A stretch of 64,000 nt of DNA from Bog-159 sp049516155 (lineage in GTDB: Bacteria > Acidobacteriota > Terriglobia > Bryobacterales > Bryobacteraceae). Position numbers and translations under genes: made by a program. The stretch is taken from positions 1 through 64,000 of the forward strand of contig JBEKTJ010000003.1 in the NCBI GenBank assembly GCA_049516155.1. The letters run 5' to 3'. Below are positions 43,680-50,570 of the stretch, piece after piece (position 1 is the stretch's first letter; every line of letters begins with the position of its first letter). The notes under the pieces are model-generated. The model saw only the letters and a program-made list of their open reading frames with translations. It was not told where the DNA came from and made no database searches.

Positions 43680-43789
43680 TGCGTTGCTCTCAAGTCCTTC
43701 ATGAATTCGCCAGCCGTCCTCATCAAGATCCCAATGCGGTCCGCGCCTAGGAAGTCCCTCTTATTGAAGTAACAATTGCCTCGCGGCAT
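43676..43789 (-). other. Possible small ORF upstream of the antitoxin remnant
   Basis: A 37-codon frame from ATG 43789 encodes MPRGNCYFNKRDFLG...LMRTAGEFMKDLRATQ and ends in an ATGA overlap with the antitoxin start. It starts three bases after the GNAT stop. It may be the C-terminal end of a lost partner gene; I do not recognise the family. Confidence 0.3.
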
Positions 43790-43792
43790 CGG

Positions 43793-44281
43793 TTAGTTGT
43801 CCGGACACGACAGTCTGTCCAGCGCTTCGCCGGTCAACCGGTACTTTGTCCACTGCTCCAGTGGCGCGGCGCCCAGTTTTTCATAGAACCGGATGGCCGG
43901 CTGGTTCCAGTCGAGCACTTCCCACTCCATCCTGCCGCAATCGCGCTCAGTTGCGAGTCTGGCCAAGTGCTTCAGCAATGCCCGACCGATTCCTCGCCCG
44001 CGCAGCTGCGGCTTCACATACAGATCCTCCAGATAGAGTCCGGCCTGGGCCAGAAACGTGGAATAGCTCGCGAAGAAGACGGCAAAGCCGGCGCATTCAC
44101 CTTCATAACGTGCCAAGAGCACCTCGGCCGCGGGCTTGGCGCCGAACAATGTCGTGCGCAGCCGCTCTTCGGTCGCCGTGACCGAGTGGGCGAGTTTCTC
44201 GTAATCCGCGAGTGCGTGAATCAGATCGACGATTAGAGGCAGATCCGCCTCCGTCGCCGGGACGATCCTTATATTCGACAT
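43793..44281 (-). CDS. GNAT-family N-acetyltransferase
   Basis: A 162-residue GNAT enzyme. The acetyl-CoA motif is VKPQLRGRGIGRALLKHLARLA (Q/R-x-x-G-x-G/A), preceded by LYLEDLYV and followed by MEWEVLDWNQPAIRFYEKLGA. The overall layout (IVDLIHALADYEKL near the N-terminus, LEDLYV, RFYEKLGA) resembles the diamine/thialysine acetyltransferase group, so a polyamine-like substrate is possible. TAGACT is seven bases before the ATG. Confidence 0.9.
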   Translation of the reverse strand: MSNIRIVPATEADLPLIVDLIHALADYEKLAHSVTATEERLRTTLFGAKPAAEVLLARYEGECAGFAVFFASYSTFLAQAGLYLEDLYVKPQLRGRGIGRALLKHLARLATERDCGRMEWEVLDWNQPAIRFYEKLGAAPLEQWTKYRLTGEALDRLSCPDN

Positions 44282-44288
44282 GTCCTTA

Positions 44289-44294
44289 AGTCTA
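44289..44294 (-). promoter_or_regulatory. -10 hexamer TAGACT of the GNAT gene
   Basis: Minus-strand TAGACT followed by TAAGGAC and the ATG at 44281. AAGGAC touches the ATG, too close for normal Shine-Dalgarno use. Confidence 0.35.
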
Positions 44295-44446
44295 CAGTCT
44301 TCCGAGGCGGGGGCCCGCTTGCCAACGGCTGTAAGTTACGATACAGTTTGTAGGTTGAACCTTCGCGGCCAAGGCGCTAACGAGCACCGTCCGCTGAGTT
44401 TCGAGCGCGCCGGATGAAAAGGCCGATCAAAAGGAGGATACGCAAG

Positions 44447-44806
44447 ATGGACAAAGGCCAAAGGTTCGCGACGATGTTGACGAGTCTCCTCTTCTTCAGC
44501 CCGGAGCTGTGGGCACAGAGAGAGAGGGGTTCGGCCGCCGGGTGCGCCCTGTGCGGGTCGTTGATGTTTATCCCCATCGCCATCATCGTCCTGGACATCG
44601 CGATGCTGGTCTGGGTGGCGCGTGACGCAAAGGCGCGGGGAATGGACAGCGCCGTGATTTGGATGATACTGGTCATGTTTACCAGTTTTCTCGGGCTGAT
44701 TCTTTACATCTTCTCGCGGCCCCAGGGCAATCTGATCCAATGCCCTAGCTGCAACAACCAGCGGTTGCAGGCCAGCGCGAAATGTCCGCATTGCGGGAAC
44801 GCCTGA
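44447..44806 (+). CDS. Membrane protein with C-terminal zinc ribbon
   Basis: A 119-residue protein: a first hydrophobic segment (ATMLTSLLFFSPELWAQ, possibly a signal), two membrane helices (LMFIPIAIIVLDIAMLVWVA; AVIWMILVMFTSFLGLILYIF), then a zinc ribbon CPSCNNQRLQASAKCPHCG at the C-terminus. A near-perfect AAAGGAGG (44431-44438) nine bases upstream selects ATG 44447 over ATG 44414. The 3' end overlaps yidD by 25 bases. The function is unknown; a role in membrane protein handling is only suggested by the neighbour. Confidence 0.75.
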   Translation: MDKGQRFATMLTSLLFFSPELWAQRERGSAAGCALCGSLMFIPIAIIVLDIAMLVWVARDAKARGMDSAVIWMILVMFTSFLGLILYIFSRPQGNLIQCPSCNNQRLQASAKCPHCGNA

Positions 44807-45111
44807 AGCGGCCGGAAATCTACCTCGCGCCGGTTGTGCTGCTCTACGCTCTAGCCGTGGCGGACTCATTCCGCCAACCCAGCACTCAGGTTACGTCGCG
44901 CGTTTATCTGGCGGCGGTGCGCGGTTATCAACGGTACGGGCGGCCCTTGCTGCAGCCTTACATCCATTGCCGCTACCGGCCGACCTGCTCGGAGTACTCG
45001 ATCCAAGCCGTGCGCAAATGGGGTATCCGGCGTGGGCTGGCGTTAACCACCAAGAGGCTCTTGTCCTGTACTTCCGCGGTTCCGCTTGGCACGCCGGATC
45101 CGGTGCCTTGA
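44782..45111 (+). CDS. yidD: Membrane protein insertion efficiency factor YidD
   Basis: A 109-residue protein. One N-terminal hydrophobic segment (LAPVVLLYALAVADSF) precedes the YidD core: AAVRGYQRYGRPLLQPYIHCRYRPTCSEYSIQAVRKWGIRRGLALTTKRLLSC. The conserved CRYRPTCSEY cysteines and the terminal PDPVP are present. YidD assists YidC-mediated insertion. The ATG lies inside the zinc-ribbon gene. rnpA and yidC are not adjacent, unlike the common arrangement. Confidence 0.9.
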   Translation: MSALRERLKRPEIYLAPVVLLYALAVADSFRQPSTQVTSRVYLAAVRGYQRYGRPLLQPYIHCRYRPTCSEYSIQAVRKWGIRRGLALTTKRLLSCTSAVPLGTPDPVP

Positions 45112-45160
45112 GCTAAGCCCCGGAAGTACGAGCGCGCGCACTGCGAACGCCCCGCCCAAC

Positions 45161-45982
45161 TTACTGGTCGAAGCGCAGGCAGGCCCTTCCGAGGTAAATC
45201 TCGTCCCCCGCGCACAAGCGTTCGCCGCGCCGATTGCCTGCGGGGACTTCGATGGACCGGCCGTCGCGGAAGATGCGCGTGCCGAACTCGCTATCTTCGT
45301 CGCAGATGCGATATTGGCCCGACGGGCGGTCGAAGCGGATGTGAGCGTGCGCGCGCGAGACGGTGGCATTCGCGTCGTCGCCGCCTTCTTCAAACACTAT
45401 GTCGTTGCGCCGCACGAGGTGCTGCCGACTGTCGGTGAGCTCCTGCATGCGGCCGATGTTAGTCCGCACTTTGTCGATGGTGTAGGTTTCCCGGGCAGCC
45501 TTACCGCGCACGACTACCAACCGGGCGGGCCCAGGGGCGGGTTCCGGCGCCGGCTCCGGGACTGGCTCGGGCGCCGGGTCCGGAGCAGGAATGGAAGGGG
45601 CCTCGCGGATGGCGTACGCGATCTCAAAACCCTTAGCGCCTTCCTCGGCCGCCTCGACATCCACTGCAAAGCCGGCCGGTAGCGTGCATCCCGCGCCCTG
45701 CAGGGACTCGCGGATATCGCTTTCCAGCCTACGATCCTGGGCGAACGCAGCCTGAAACAACGCGCGCCGCTCCGGGTCTTGGGACACCAGCCGCACCTTT
45801 AAATAGTTGTACGGGAACAAGCGCTGGCCGCGCTGTACGGTTTGGATCTTGCCTTCGATTTCTTCGAGGATGGCGCGATGCACCAACAGCAATTCATCCG
45901 ACTGGGCCGGGCCGAATGCCCGCTCGGTCCATTTGCGAAACGCCCGCTCAATGGTCTTCTCCACTTCCGAAAAGAAACTCAT
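45161..45982 (-). CDS. FhaA-like protein (DUF3662 + FHA)
   Basis: A 273-residue cytoplasmic protein. The N-terminal ~125 residues match DUF3662/FhaA: SFFSEVEKTIERAFRKWTERAFGPAQSDELLLVHRAILEEIE, FPYNYLKVRL. A Pro/Glu/Ala repeat linker (about 130-150) follows, then a C-terminal FHA domain (TNIGRMQEL, NATVSRAHAHIRFD, SEFGTRIFRDGRSIEVP). It should read phospho-Thr on a partner. It lies two bases after the SEDS-PBP stop, so it is co-translated with a wall synthase, as mycobacterial FhaA sits beside rodA-pbpA. Confidence 0.88.
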   Translation of the reverse strand: MSFFSEVEKTIERAFRKWTERAFGPAQSDELLLVHRAILEEIEGKIQTVQRGQRLFPYNYLKVRLVSQDPERRALFQAAFAQDRRLESDIRESLQGAGCTLPAGFAVDVEAAEEGAKGFEIAYAIREAPSIPAPDPAPEPVPEPAPEPAPGPARLVVVRGKAARETYTIDKVRTNIGRMQELTDSRQHLVRRNDIVFEEGGDDANATVSRAHAHIRFDRPSGQYRICDEDSEFGTRIFRDGRSIEVPAGNRRGERLCAGDEIYLGRACLRFDQ

Positions 45983-45984
45983 GG

Positions 45985-48900
45985 CTATTTCCCCGCTCCG
46001 GGCTTTTGTCCAATCAGGCCCAGGCTCTGCGCCGCCGTCACCAGCGCGGCGGCAGCCGGCGCCGCATACGTGCCGCCATACTGGCCGTTCTCTATCAACA
46101 CCGCGAAGGCGATGCGTTTGCCTGCGGGATACGGCGCGAACCCGATGAACCAGGCGTGCGAAGGCGCATTGCCCAGCTCCGCAGTGCCAGTCTTGCCCGC
46201 AATCTGGACGGGCGCATCGGCCGCGCGGCGGCCCGTGCCCTGGGTCACCACTTCGCGCATAAAGCGGGATAACGTGGCGGCTACATCCGGGCCGATCACA
46301 GGCTGCGGCCCTTGCGTGCGATCATTGCTTTCGTCGGCGATCCAGCGGCCTTGCGGTAGTTGGCCGCCGCTAGCGATAGCCGCGGCCACACGCGCCATCT
46401 GAAAGGGCGACGCCACGACTTGACCCTGCCCGTAAGAGGATTGCGGCAGCGATTTGCGCAGTTGCTGCGCGGTCGACGGCGACGCCATGGAAATACCCAG
46501 CAGGCTGCCGGTATCGAGTAACTGCTGTGCGCCTACGTTGTAAGTGCCTAACTGCGCGAAATATGCGTTGCAGGAGACGACCACGGCGCGCTCCATGTCG
46601 ATGGTTCCGTGCGGCGATGTATCCTCCACGTCGTCGCGGATGGGGCGGTTGAAGCCGCGCACGTAGTTACCCACGCGGCCGTCCGGCAGCCGGATGCAGG
46701 AGTAAGTCTGCTTGGATAACTGCGGATCGCTGCGCAGCGCCGCCATCGCGGTGACCACCTTGAATGTGGAACCCGGCGGATAGAGGCCATAGCGGGCGCG
46801 ATCCAGATACGGGTTGGCCGTGTCGTCCGCGGCCTCGGCCGGCGGGGCATCGCCGGGCCCGATGGGAGGCAGCGGATAGCTGACCGCCGCCAGCAGGTCC
46901 CCGGTCGCCGGATCCAGAGCGACGATGGATCCTTTGTCCTGCCCAGCCTGGCGCAGGGCGGCCTTAAGAATTTCGCCGGCGCGCACCTGCAGGCGCGCAT
47001 CGATCGACATGCGAACGTCGCGCCTGCGGTCCAGCACGCGCCGGACGGCCGGGTTGTTGGGATCGTAGCGATGGCGCAGCAGCGGGACCAGTTCGCGGAG
47101 ATCGTAACGCACCACGCGCTCCATTTTGCCCGTTTTGGGATTCTCGACATCCACCAGCGTGGGCCGGTCGTCATAACCCCGAAGACGGGTGGCCGAATCG
47201 CGCTCCACGAACGACGTATTGCCAGCGCCCCAGCGAATGCGCGTGCGCAGATCGCCCAGTAGGTGAAAGGTCAGTCCCTCGAAGGGATAGTGGCGGCTCT
47301 CGGTGCGCGAACAGGCTTGATCGATATTGATGCCGAGCTGCTGATATTGCGCGCGATGCTTCTCCAATTCATCCCAACTGCTGGTGGCCAGCGGCAGACC
47401 GTTGCGGTCATAGATGGTCCCCTTGGGGATGTTCCGCTCGATCTCCTGGAAGCGCGGATTGTATTGGTAGCGGCGCGCGCCATCGGCCTGCACCACCAGC
47501 GTGCCCTCGCCCATGATCGCCGCGCCATGCAGAACTTGCACATACGCGGCCTTGCCGACGATGATCAGCGCCAGCGCGCCCAATGCTAGTCCCGCGGCCT
47601 CGATGGGCACGCGGAAAGGTGCGTTGCGCTGAGGATCGGCGGAGGGTCGGCTGGAGATAGAGAGCAGCATGGCGAAGACAAAGAAATTTGCCAGCATGGA
47701 CGACCGGCCATAACTTAGGAAAGGCGTCACGACTCCGGAAAGCGGCATGACGCCCAGCGATCCGCCCGCGATCAGCAGGATTTGCAACGCCATCGCCACA
47801 CCCAGGCCCGCGGCCAGGAAGAATTCGTAATCGCTACGGTGCGCGGCCGGGACTAGAGCGGGATCGCCCAAGCCGGCGCCGGTGCCCCAAAAACCGCCTG
47901 TGGCATAGGCCCACAGCGATTGCGCCAGTTGATCGCCGCCGTGGATGACATTGTTCCAGGGCGATGCCCACATGGAGACGCGCTCGTAAACGGTGTGCGG
48001 GACGCGCACGAGGTAGCCGCCCACGAATCCGGCCAGCAGAAACAGGAGGCCGGCAGCGGCGATCAGAGTGTCCTTGCGGGCGATCAAATACAGCGCCAGG
48101 AACAGGCAGGTGAACACCATGGCCGGTCCCATATCTTTTTGCAGGAAGAAAAACAGCAGCGAAAGGGCGACGCACGCGAATATTGGGATGGTGTATTCAA
48201 GCGGCGGAATGCCGCCCAGCCGGTCAAGAAACGCCAAGCGGGGGCGCTGCTCACGGGCGTGGCGCAGGATGTCCCAGCGCTGCGCGAAGTAGCCCGCCAG
48301 GAACAGGATCAGCAGAATGCGGATCAATTCAACGGGCTGAAATCCGAACAGGTTGACTTTGGCGTCGCTGGCGCCGGGGCCGTATCCGAAGACGATCAGC
48401 AGGGCCGAAAGGGCAAAGCTGGCCAGCAGCGGCACGAAGCTGAGCTTGCCCAGCAGGCGCTCGTAATCGAAGGCGCTGGCGATGGCCAGCAGCACGCATC
48501 CGGCGGCCACTCCTTGCGCAAAATCCGCGAACAGCAGGCTGTCGCGCACGGGATCGCGCAGGCTGACCATCAAGTTGAGGCCGATGCCGGTGAGCAGCAT
48601 GATGGATGGCAGCAGCGTGTTGTCGCCCGGGAACGCGCGCACGCTCCACCAAAGATGGGCGGCCCAGAAGGCGGCAAAGAACAGTGCGACCCAAATCAGG
48701 AAGGTGCGGCGGAACTGCGCGGGGCGGCGCACCACGAAGGATGGTTTCAACTGGCGGAACTGTTCGCCGGTCAGGATGGCATGGCGTCCGCTGAAGGATT
48801 TCAGGCCGCGTGCCGCTGCCACTTCCGCATCGGATGCGCGCAGGCGGGCGATGGCGCCCACGTTGGGCAGGCTGCCCGAAGCGTCGTAGATCCGGCGCGC

Positions 48901-49197
48901 CACGAATTGCCGTTCGGCCGGTTCGGTGAAGATGGCCAAGTACGGCAGCAGATCTTCGCGCGCGGTGAGATCGTTCAGGTTCAGCAGTTGCTTGTTGGCG
49001 AGGCCGGTTTCGATTTCGGCGAATGTGTGGGTTTTGGCGCGATAAACCAGGAAGAAGCCGAGGAGCAGGAGCAGGGAGACGGCCAGCATCCAGATGGCTT
49101 CGCGGCGGCGCCAGACGATGTTGCGCCAGACGTTCGCACCCCGTCCGTCGTGCGACGCGGGCGCTCGTTCGGCGGCCCTGCTGCGTGTTACTGCCAT
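45985..49197 (-). CDS. SEDS polymerase (FtsW/RodA) fused to a class B PBP
   Basis: A 1070-residue membrane protein joining two enzymes. Residues about 35-55 form a first helix, followed by a ~100-residue extracytoplasmic part. Residues about 155-525 form the SEDS glycosyltransferase (FNLFGFQPVELIRIL-like, FFLQKDMGPAMVF, YERVSMWASPW, GVVTPFLSYGRSSMLANF). A helix near 535-555 leads to the PBP part: Ser810 in STFK, SCN at 875-877 and KTGT at 1002-1005. It would both polymerise and crosslink peptidoglycan. Separate rodA/ftsW and pbp genes are the rule. A minus-strand TAGAAT inside a CTTAGATTCTAAG palindrome (49209-49221) is the likely -10. Confidence 0.93.
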   Translation of the reverse strand: MAVTRSRAAERAPASHDGRGANVWRNIVWRRREAIWMLAVSLLLLLGFFLVYRAKTHTFAEIETGLANKQLLNLNDLTAREDLLPYLAIFTEPAERQFVARRIYDASGSLPNVGAIARLRASDAEVAAARGLKSFSGRHAILTGEQFRQLKPSFVVRRPAQFRRTFLIWVALFFAAFWAAHLWWSVRAFPGDNTLLPSIMLLTGIGLNLMVSLRDPVRDSLLFADFAQGVAAGCVLLAIASAFDYERLLGKLSFVPLLASFALSALLIVFGYGPGASDAKVNLFGFQPVELIRILLILFLAGYFAQRWDILRHAREQRPRLAFLDRLGGIPPLEYTIPIFACVALSLLFFFLQKDMGPAMVFTCLFLALYLIARKDTLIAAAGLLFLLAGFVGGYLVRVPHTVYERVSMWASPWNNVIHGGDQLAQSLWAYATGGFWGTGAGLGDPALVPAAHRSDYEFFLAAGLGVAMALQILLIAGGSLGVMPLSGVVTPFLSYGRSSMLANFFVFAMLLSISSRPSADPQRNAPFRVPIEAAGLALGALALIIVGKAAYVQVLHGAAIMGEGTLVVQADGARRYQYNPRFQEIERNIPKGTIYDRNGLPLATSSWDELEKHRAQYQQLGINIDQACSRTESRHYPFEGLTFHLLGDLRTRIRWGAGNTSFVERDSATRLRGYDDRPTLVDVENPKTGKMERVVRYDLRELVPLLRHRYDPNNPAVRRVLDRRRDVRMSIDARLQVRAGEILKAALRQAGQDKGSIVALDPATGDLLAAVSYPLPPIGPGDAPPAEAADDTANPYLDRARYGLYPPGSTFKVVTAMAALRSDPQLSKQTYSCIRLPDGRVGNYVRGFNRPIRDDVEDTSPHGTIDMERAVVVSCNAYFAQLGTYNVGAQQLLDTGSLLGISMASPSTAQQLRKSLPQSSYGQGQVVASPFQMARVAAAIASGGQLPQGRWIADESNDRTQGPQPVIGPDVAATLSRFMREVVTQGTGRRAADAPVQIAGKTGTAELGNAPSHAWFIGFAPYPAGKRIAFAVLIENGQYGGTYAAPAAAALVTAAQSLGLIGQKPGAGK

Positions 49198-49356
49198 TGC
49201 GGGTCCAACTTAGATTCTAAGCTGTGGCGCGGCATAGCCGCCAGAGGTCCGCGCATCGGGAAGAATGTAAAGTCCCCAACTATCGGGCTTTAAGAGTGTC
49301 TTTTTCAAACCGGGTAAACGGAGTGCCGCGGGTCCCCCAGAGCACAGCCAAACTCT

Positions 49357-49421
49357 GCATCCGCGCGGCTTCGCGGTGGCGCCAGACGAGGCTGCGCGCA
49401 ACGTTCGCGCGCCGACCGCCG
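49357..49421 (-). repeat. Degenerate copy of the SEDS-PBP 5' end
   Basis: Matches 49086-49150 (codons about 16-37 of the fusion gene) at about 51 of 65 positions by eye, in the same orientation. In frame it reads NVARSLVWRHREAARM against NVWRNIVWRRREAIWM. Confidence 0.5.
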
Positions 49422-49524
49422 CGCGCTACGAGCAAATAGGTGAGAATATCTTTGCTGTAGAAGCGCAAAAGGGAAGCCGCATCGACGAACGCATTGATCT
49501 GGCGAAAACTGACTGGGGCTTTAA

Positions 49525-49564
49525 GCCGCCTCAAAAGGCCGCTGCGGGCAAGATTGCCCGCCCC
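49525..49564. repeat. REP-like palindromic element, copy 1
   Basis: Two adjacent hairpins: GCCGCCT...AGGCCGC (one mismatch, 49525-49542) and perfect GCGGGCAA-GA-TTGCCCGC (49544-49561). An inverted, near-identical copy is at 62474-62517. Confidence 0.6.
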
Positions 49565-49705
49565 ATAAGCAAAAATGCCTAGGTCCGATAACCGCGCAAC
49601 TCCCTCAGCGATTGGGGGCGGCCTGTTGGTGCTGATCCCGCGATCGGCTTGGCGGTGCTTGCGTGCACCATGGGGGTGATGGAAAACCGGATGCCGCGCG
49701 TTGGA

Positions 49706-50560
49706 TTAGTTCAAGCTTTCCAGATACTGAAAACTCTTGCGCAGTGAATCGATAGGATCGCCGGGCGTTTCATCCTGTTCCACGAAGTAATGCTTCACGC
49801 CGGCCTGCTTGGCGGCGCTTAATACGCTGGGAATATCGACGGCGCCATCGCTGAGATCGTGAAATGCCGCGCGCGGGATATTTTCGTTGAAACGCTGCGC
49901 GGTGCCAGTCGCGACATTCTTCAAGTGCACCAGAGGAATGCGGTCGCCATATTGTTTTAGAATGCTCACGGGATCGACGCCCGCCACACGCGCCCACATG
50001 ACATCCAACTCAAGACTGACGAACTTGGGGTCGGTAGTCTTCATCAGCACGTCGAGCAGCCGCCCGTCCGGCGTGGACTGGTATTCGAAAGCGTGATTGT
50101 GATAGCAGAGGCGCATGCCGGCTTTATTGGCCAACTCTCCGGCCATGGTGAGCGTCTGGCCAAGCTTGCGAATCATCTCGACACCGCCGCGGTCGCGCGG
50201 GTCGATCCAAGGGCAGACCACATATTCGAAGCCATGCTTCTTGGCGTCTTCGAGCGCCGCCGGCAGGTTGTCCGGCTGGTGGATGAACACCTGGGGGTTG
50301 AGGTGTACGCTAACGGCCTTCAGCGAAGTCTGCTTCAGGCTGGGCCAGATATCGTCGAGGCGATCCGCCGTGCATTCCACCTCGCGATAGCCGATCTGCT
50401 CGATGGCGCGCAAGGTTTCAAGCGGGTTTTTGGGCAGCACGCGGCGGACCGTGTAAAGTTGGACGCCGACGACAGGCAACGCGCGAGCGTCGAGGGAAGC
50501 GGCCGTCGCCACGGCGGCGGTGGATAGAAACGAGCGGCGAGAGATGGAAGGCATGTTCAT
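49706..50560 (-). CDS. Tat-exported sugar phosphate isomerase/epimerase-like protein
   Basis: A 284-residue TIM-barrel (AP endonuclease 2-like) protein. A twin-arginine signal, SISRRSFLSTAAVATAASL, precedes the mature part. Barrel strings include VGVQLYTVRRVL, IGYREVECTADRLDD, MRLCYHNHAFEYQ (metal His), FVSLELDVMWARVAGVDP and IPLVHLKNVA, giving the Glu/Asp/His metal set. It probably isomerises a sugar-like substrate in the periplasm. ATG 50560 (or 50554) follows the ABC permease stop by about ten bases, so they are co-transcribed. A longer start would overlap that gene. Confidence 0.85.
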   Translation of the reverse strand: MNMPSISRRSFLSTAAVATAASLDARALPVVGVQLYTVRRVLPKNPLETLRAIEQIGYREVECTADRLDDIWPSLKQTSLKAVSVHLNPQVFIHQPDNLPAALEDAKKHGFEYVVCPWIDPRDRGGVEMIRKLGQTLTMAGELANKAGMRLCYHNHAFEYQSTPDGRLLDVLMKTTDPKFVSLELDVMWARVAGVDPVSILKQYGDRIPLVHLKNVATGTAQRFNENIPRAAFHDLSDGAVDIPSVLSAAKQAGVKHYFVEQDETPGDPIDSLRKSFQYLESLN

Positions 50561-50570
50561 ATGGTATAGC

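Larger units (their letters stand above)
49198..49705. other. 508-base intergenic region with decayed repeats
   Basis: No convincing gene. It holds the promoter palindrome of the SEDS-PBP gene (49209-49221), a degenerate copy of that gene's 5' end (49357-49421) and a palindromic repeat also present near 62500 (49525-49564). Frames of 60-85 codons here lack ribosome sites and known motifs. The last ~140 bases show nothing recognisable. Confidence 0.6.

Noticed and set aside
47920..49293. A 457-codon open frame antisense to the SEDS-PBP fusion
   Set aside because: A Gln/Glu/Gly-rich translation of antisense hydrophobic codons; no ribosome site or homology.
49280..49534. An 84-codon minus-strand frame in the 49.2-49.7 kb gap
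   Set aside because: No ribosome site. Its only recognisable part is the decayed copy of the SEDS-PBP start, so it is repeat-derived.
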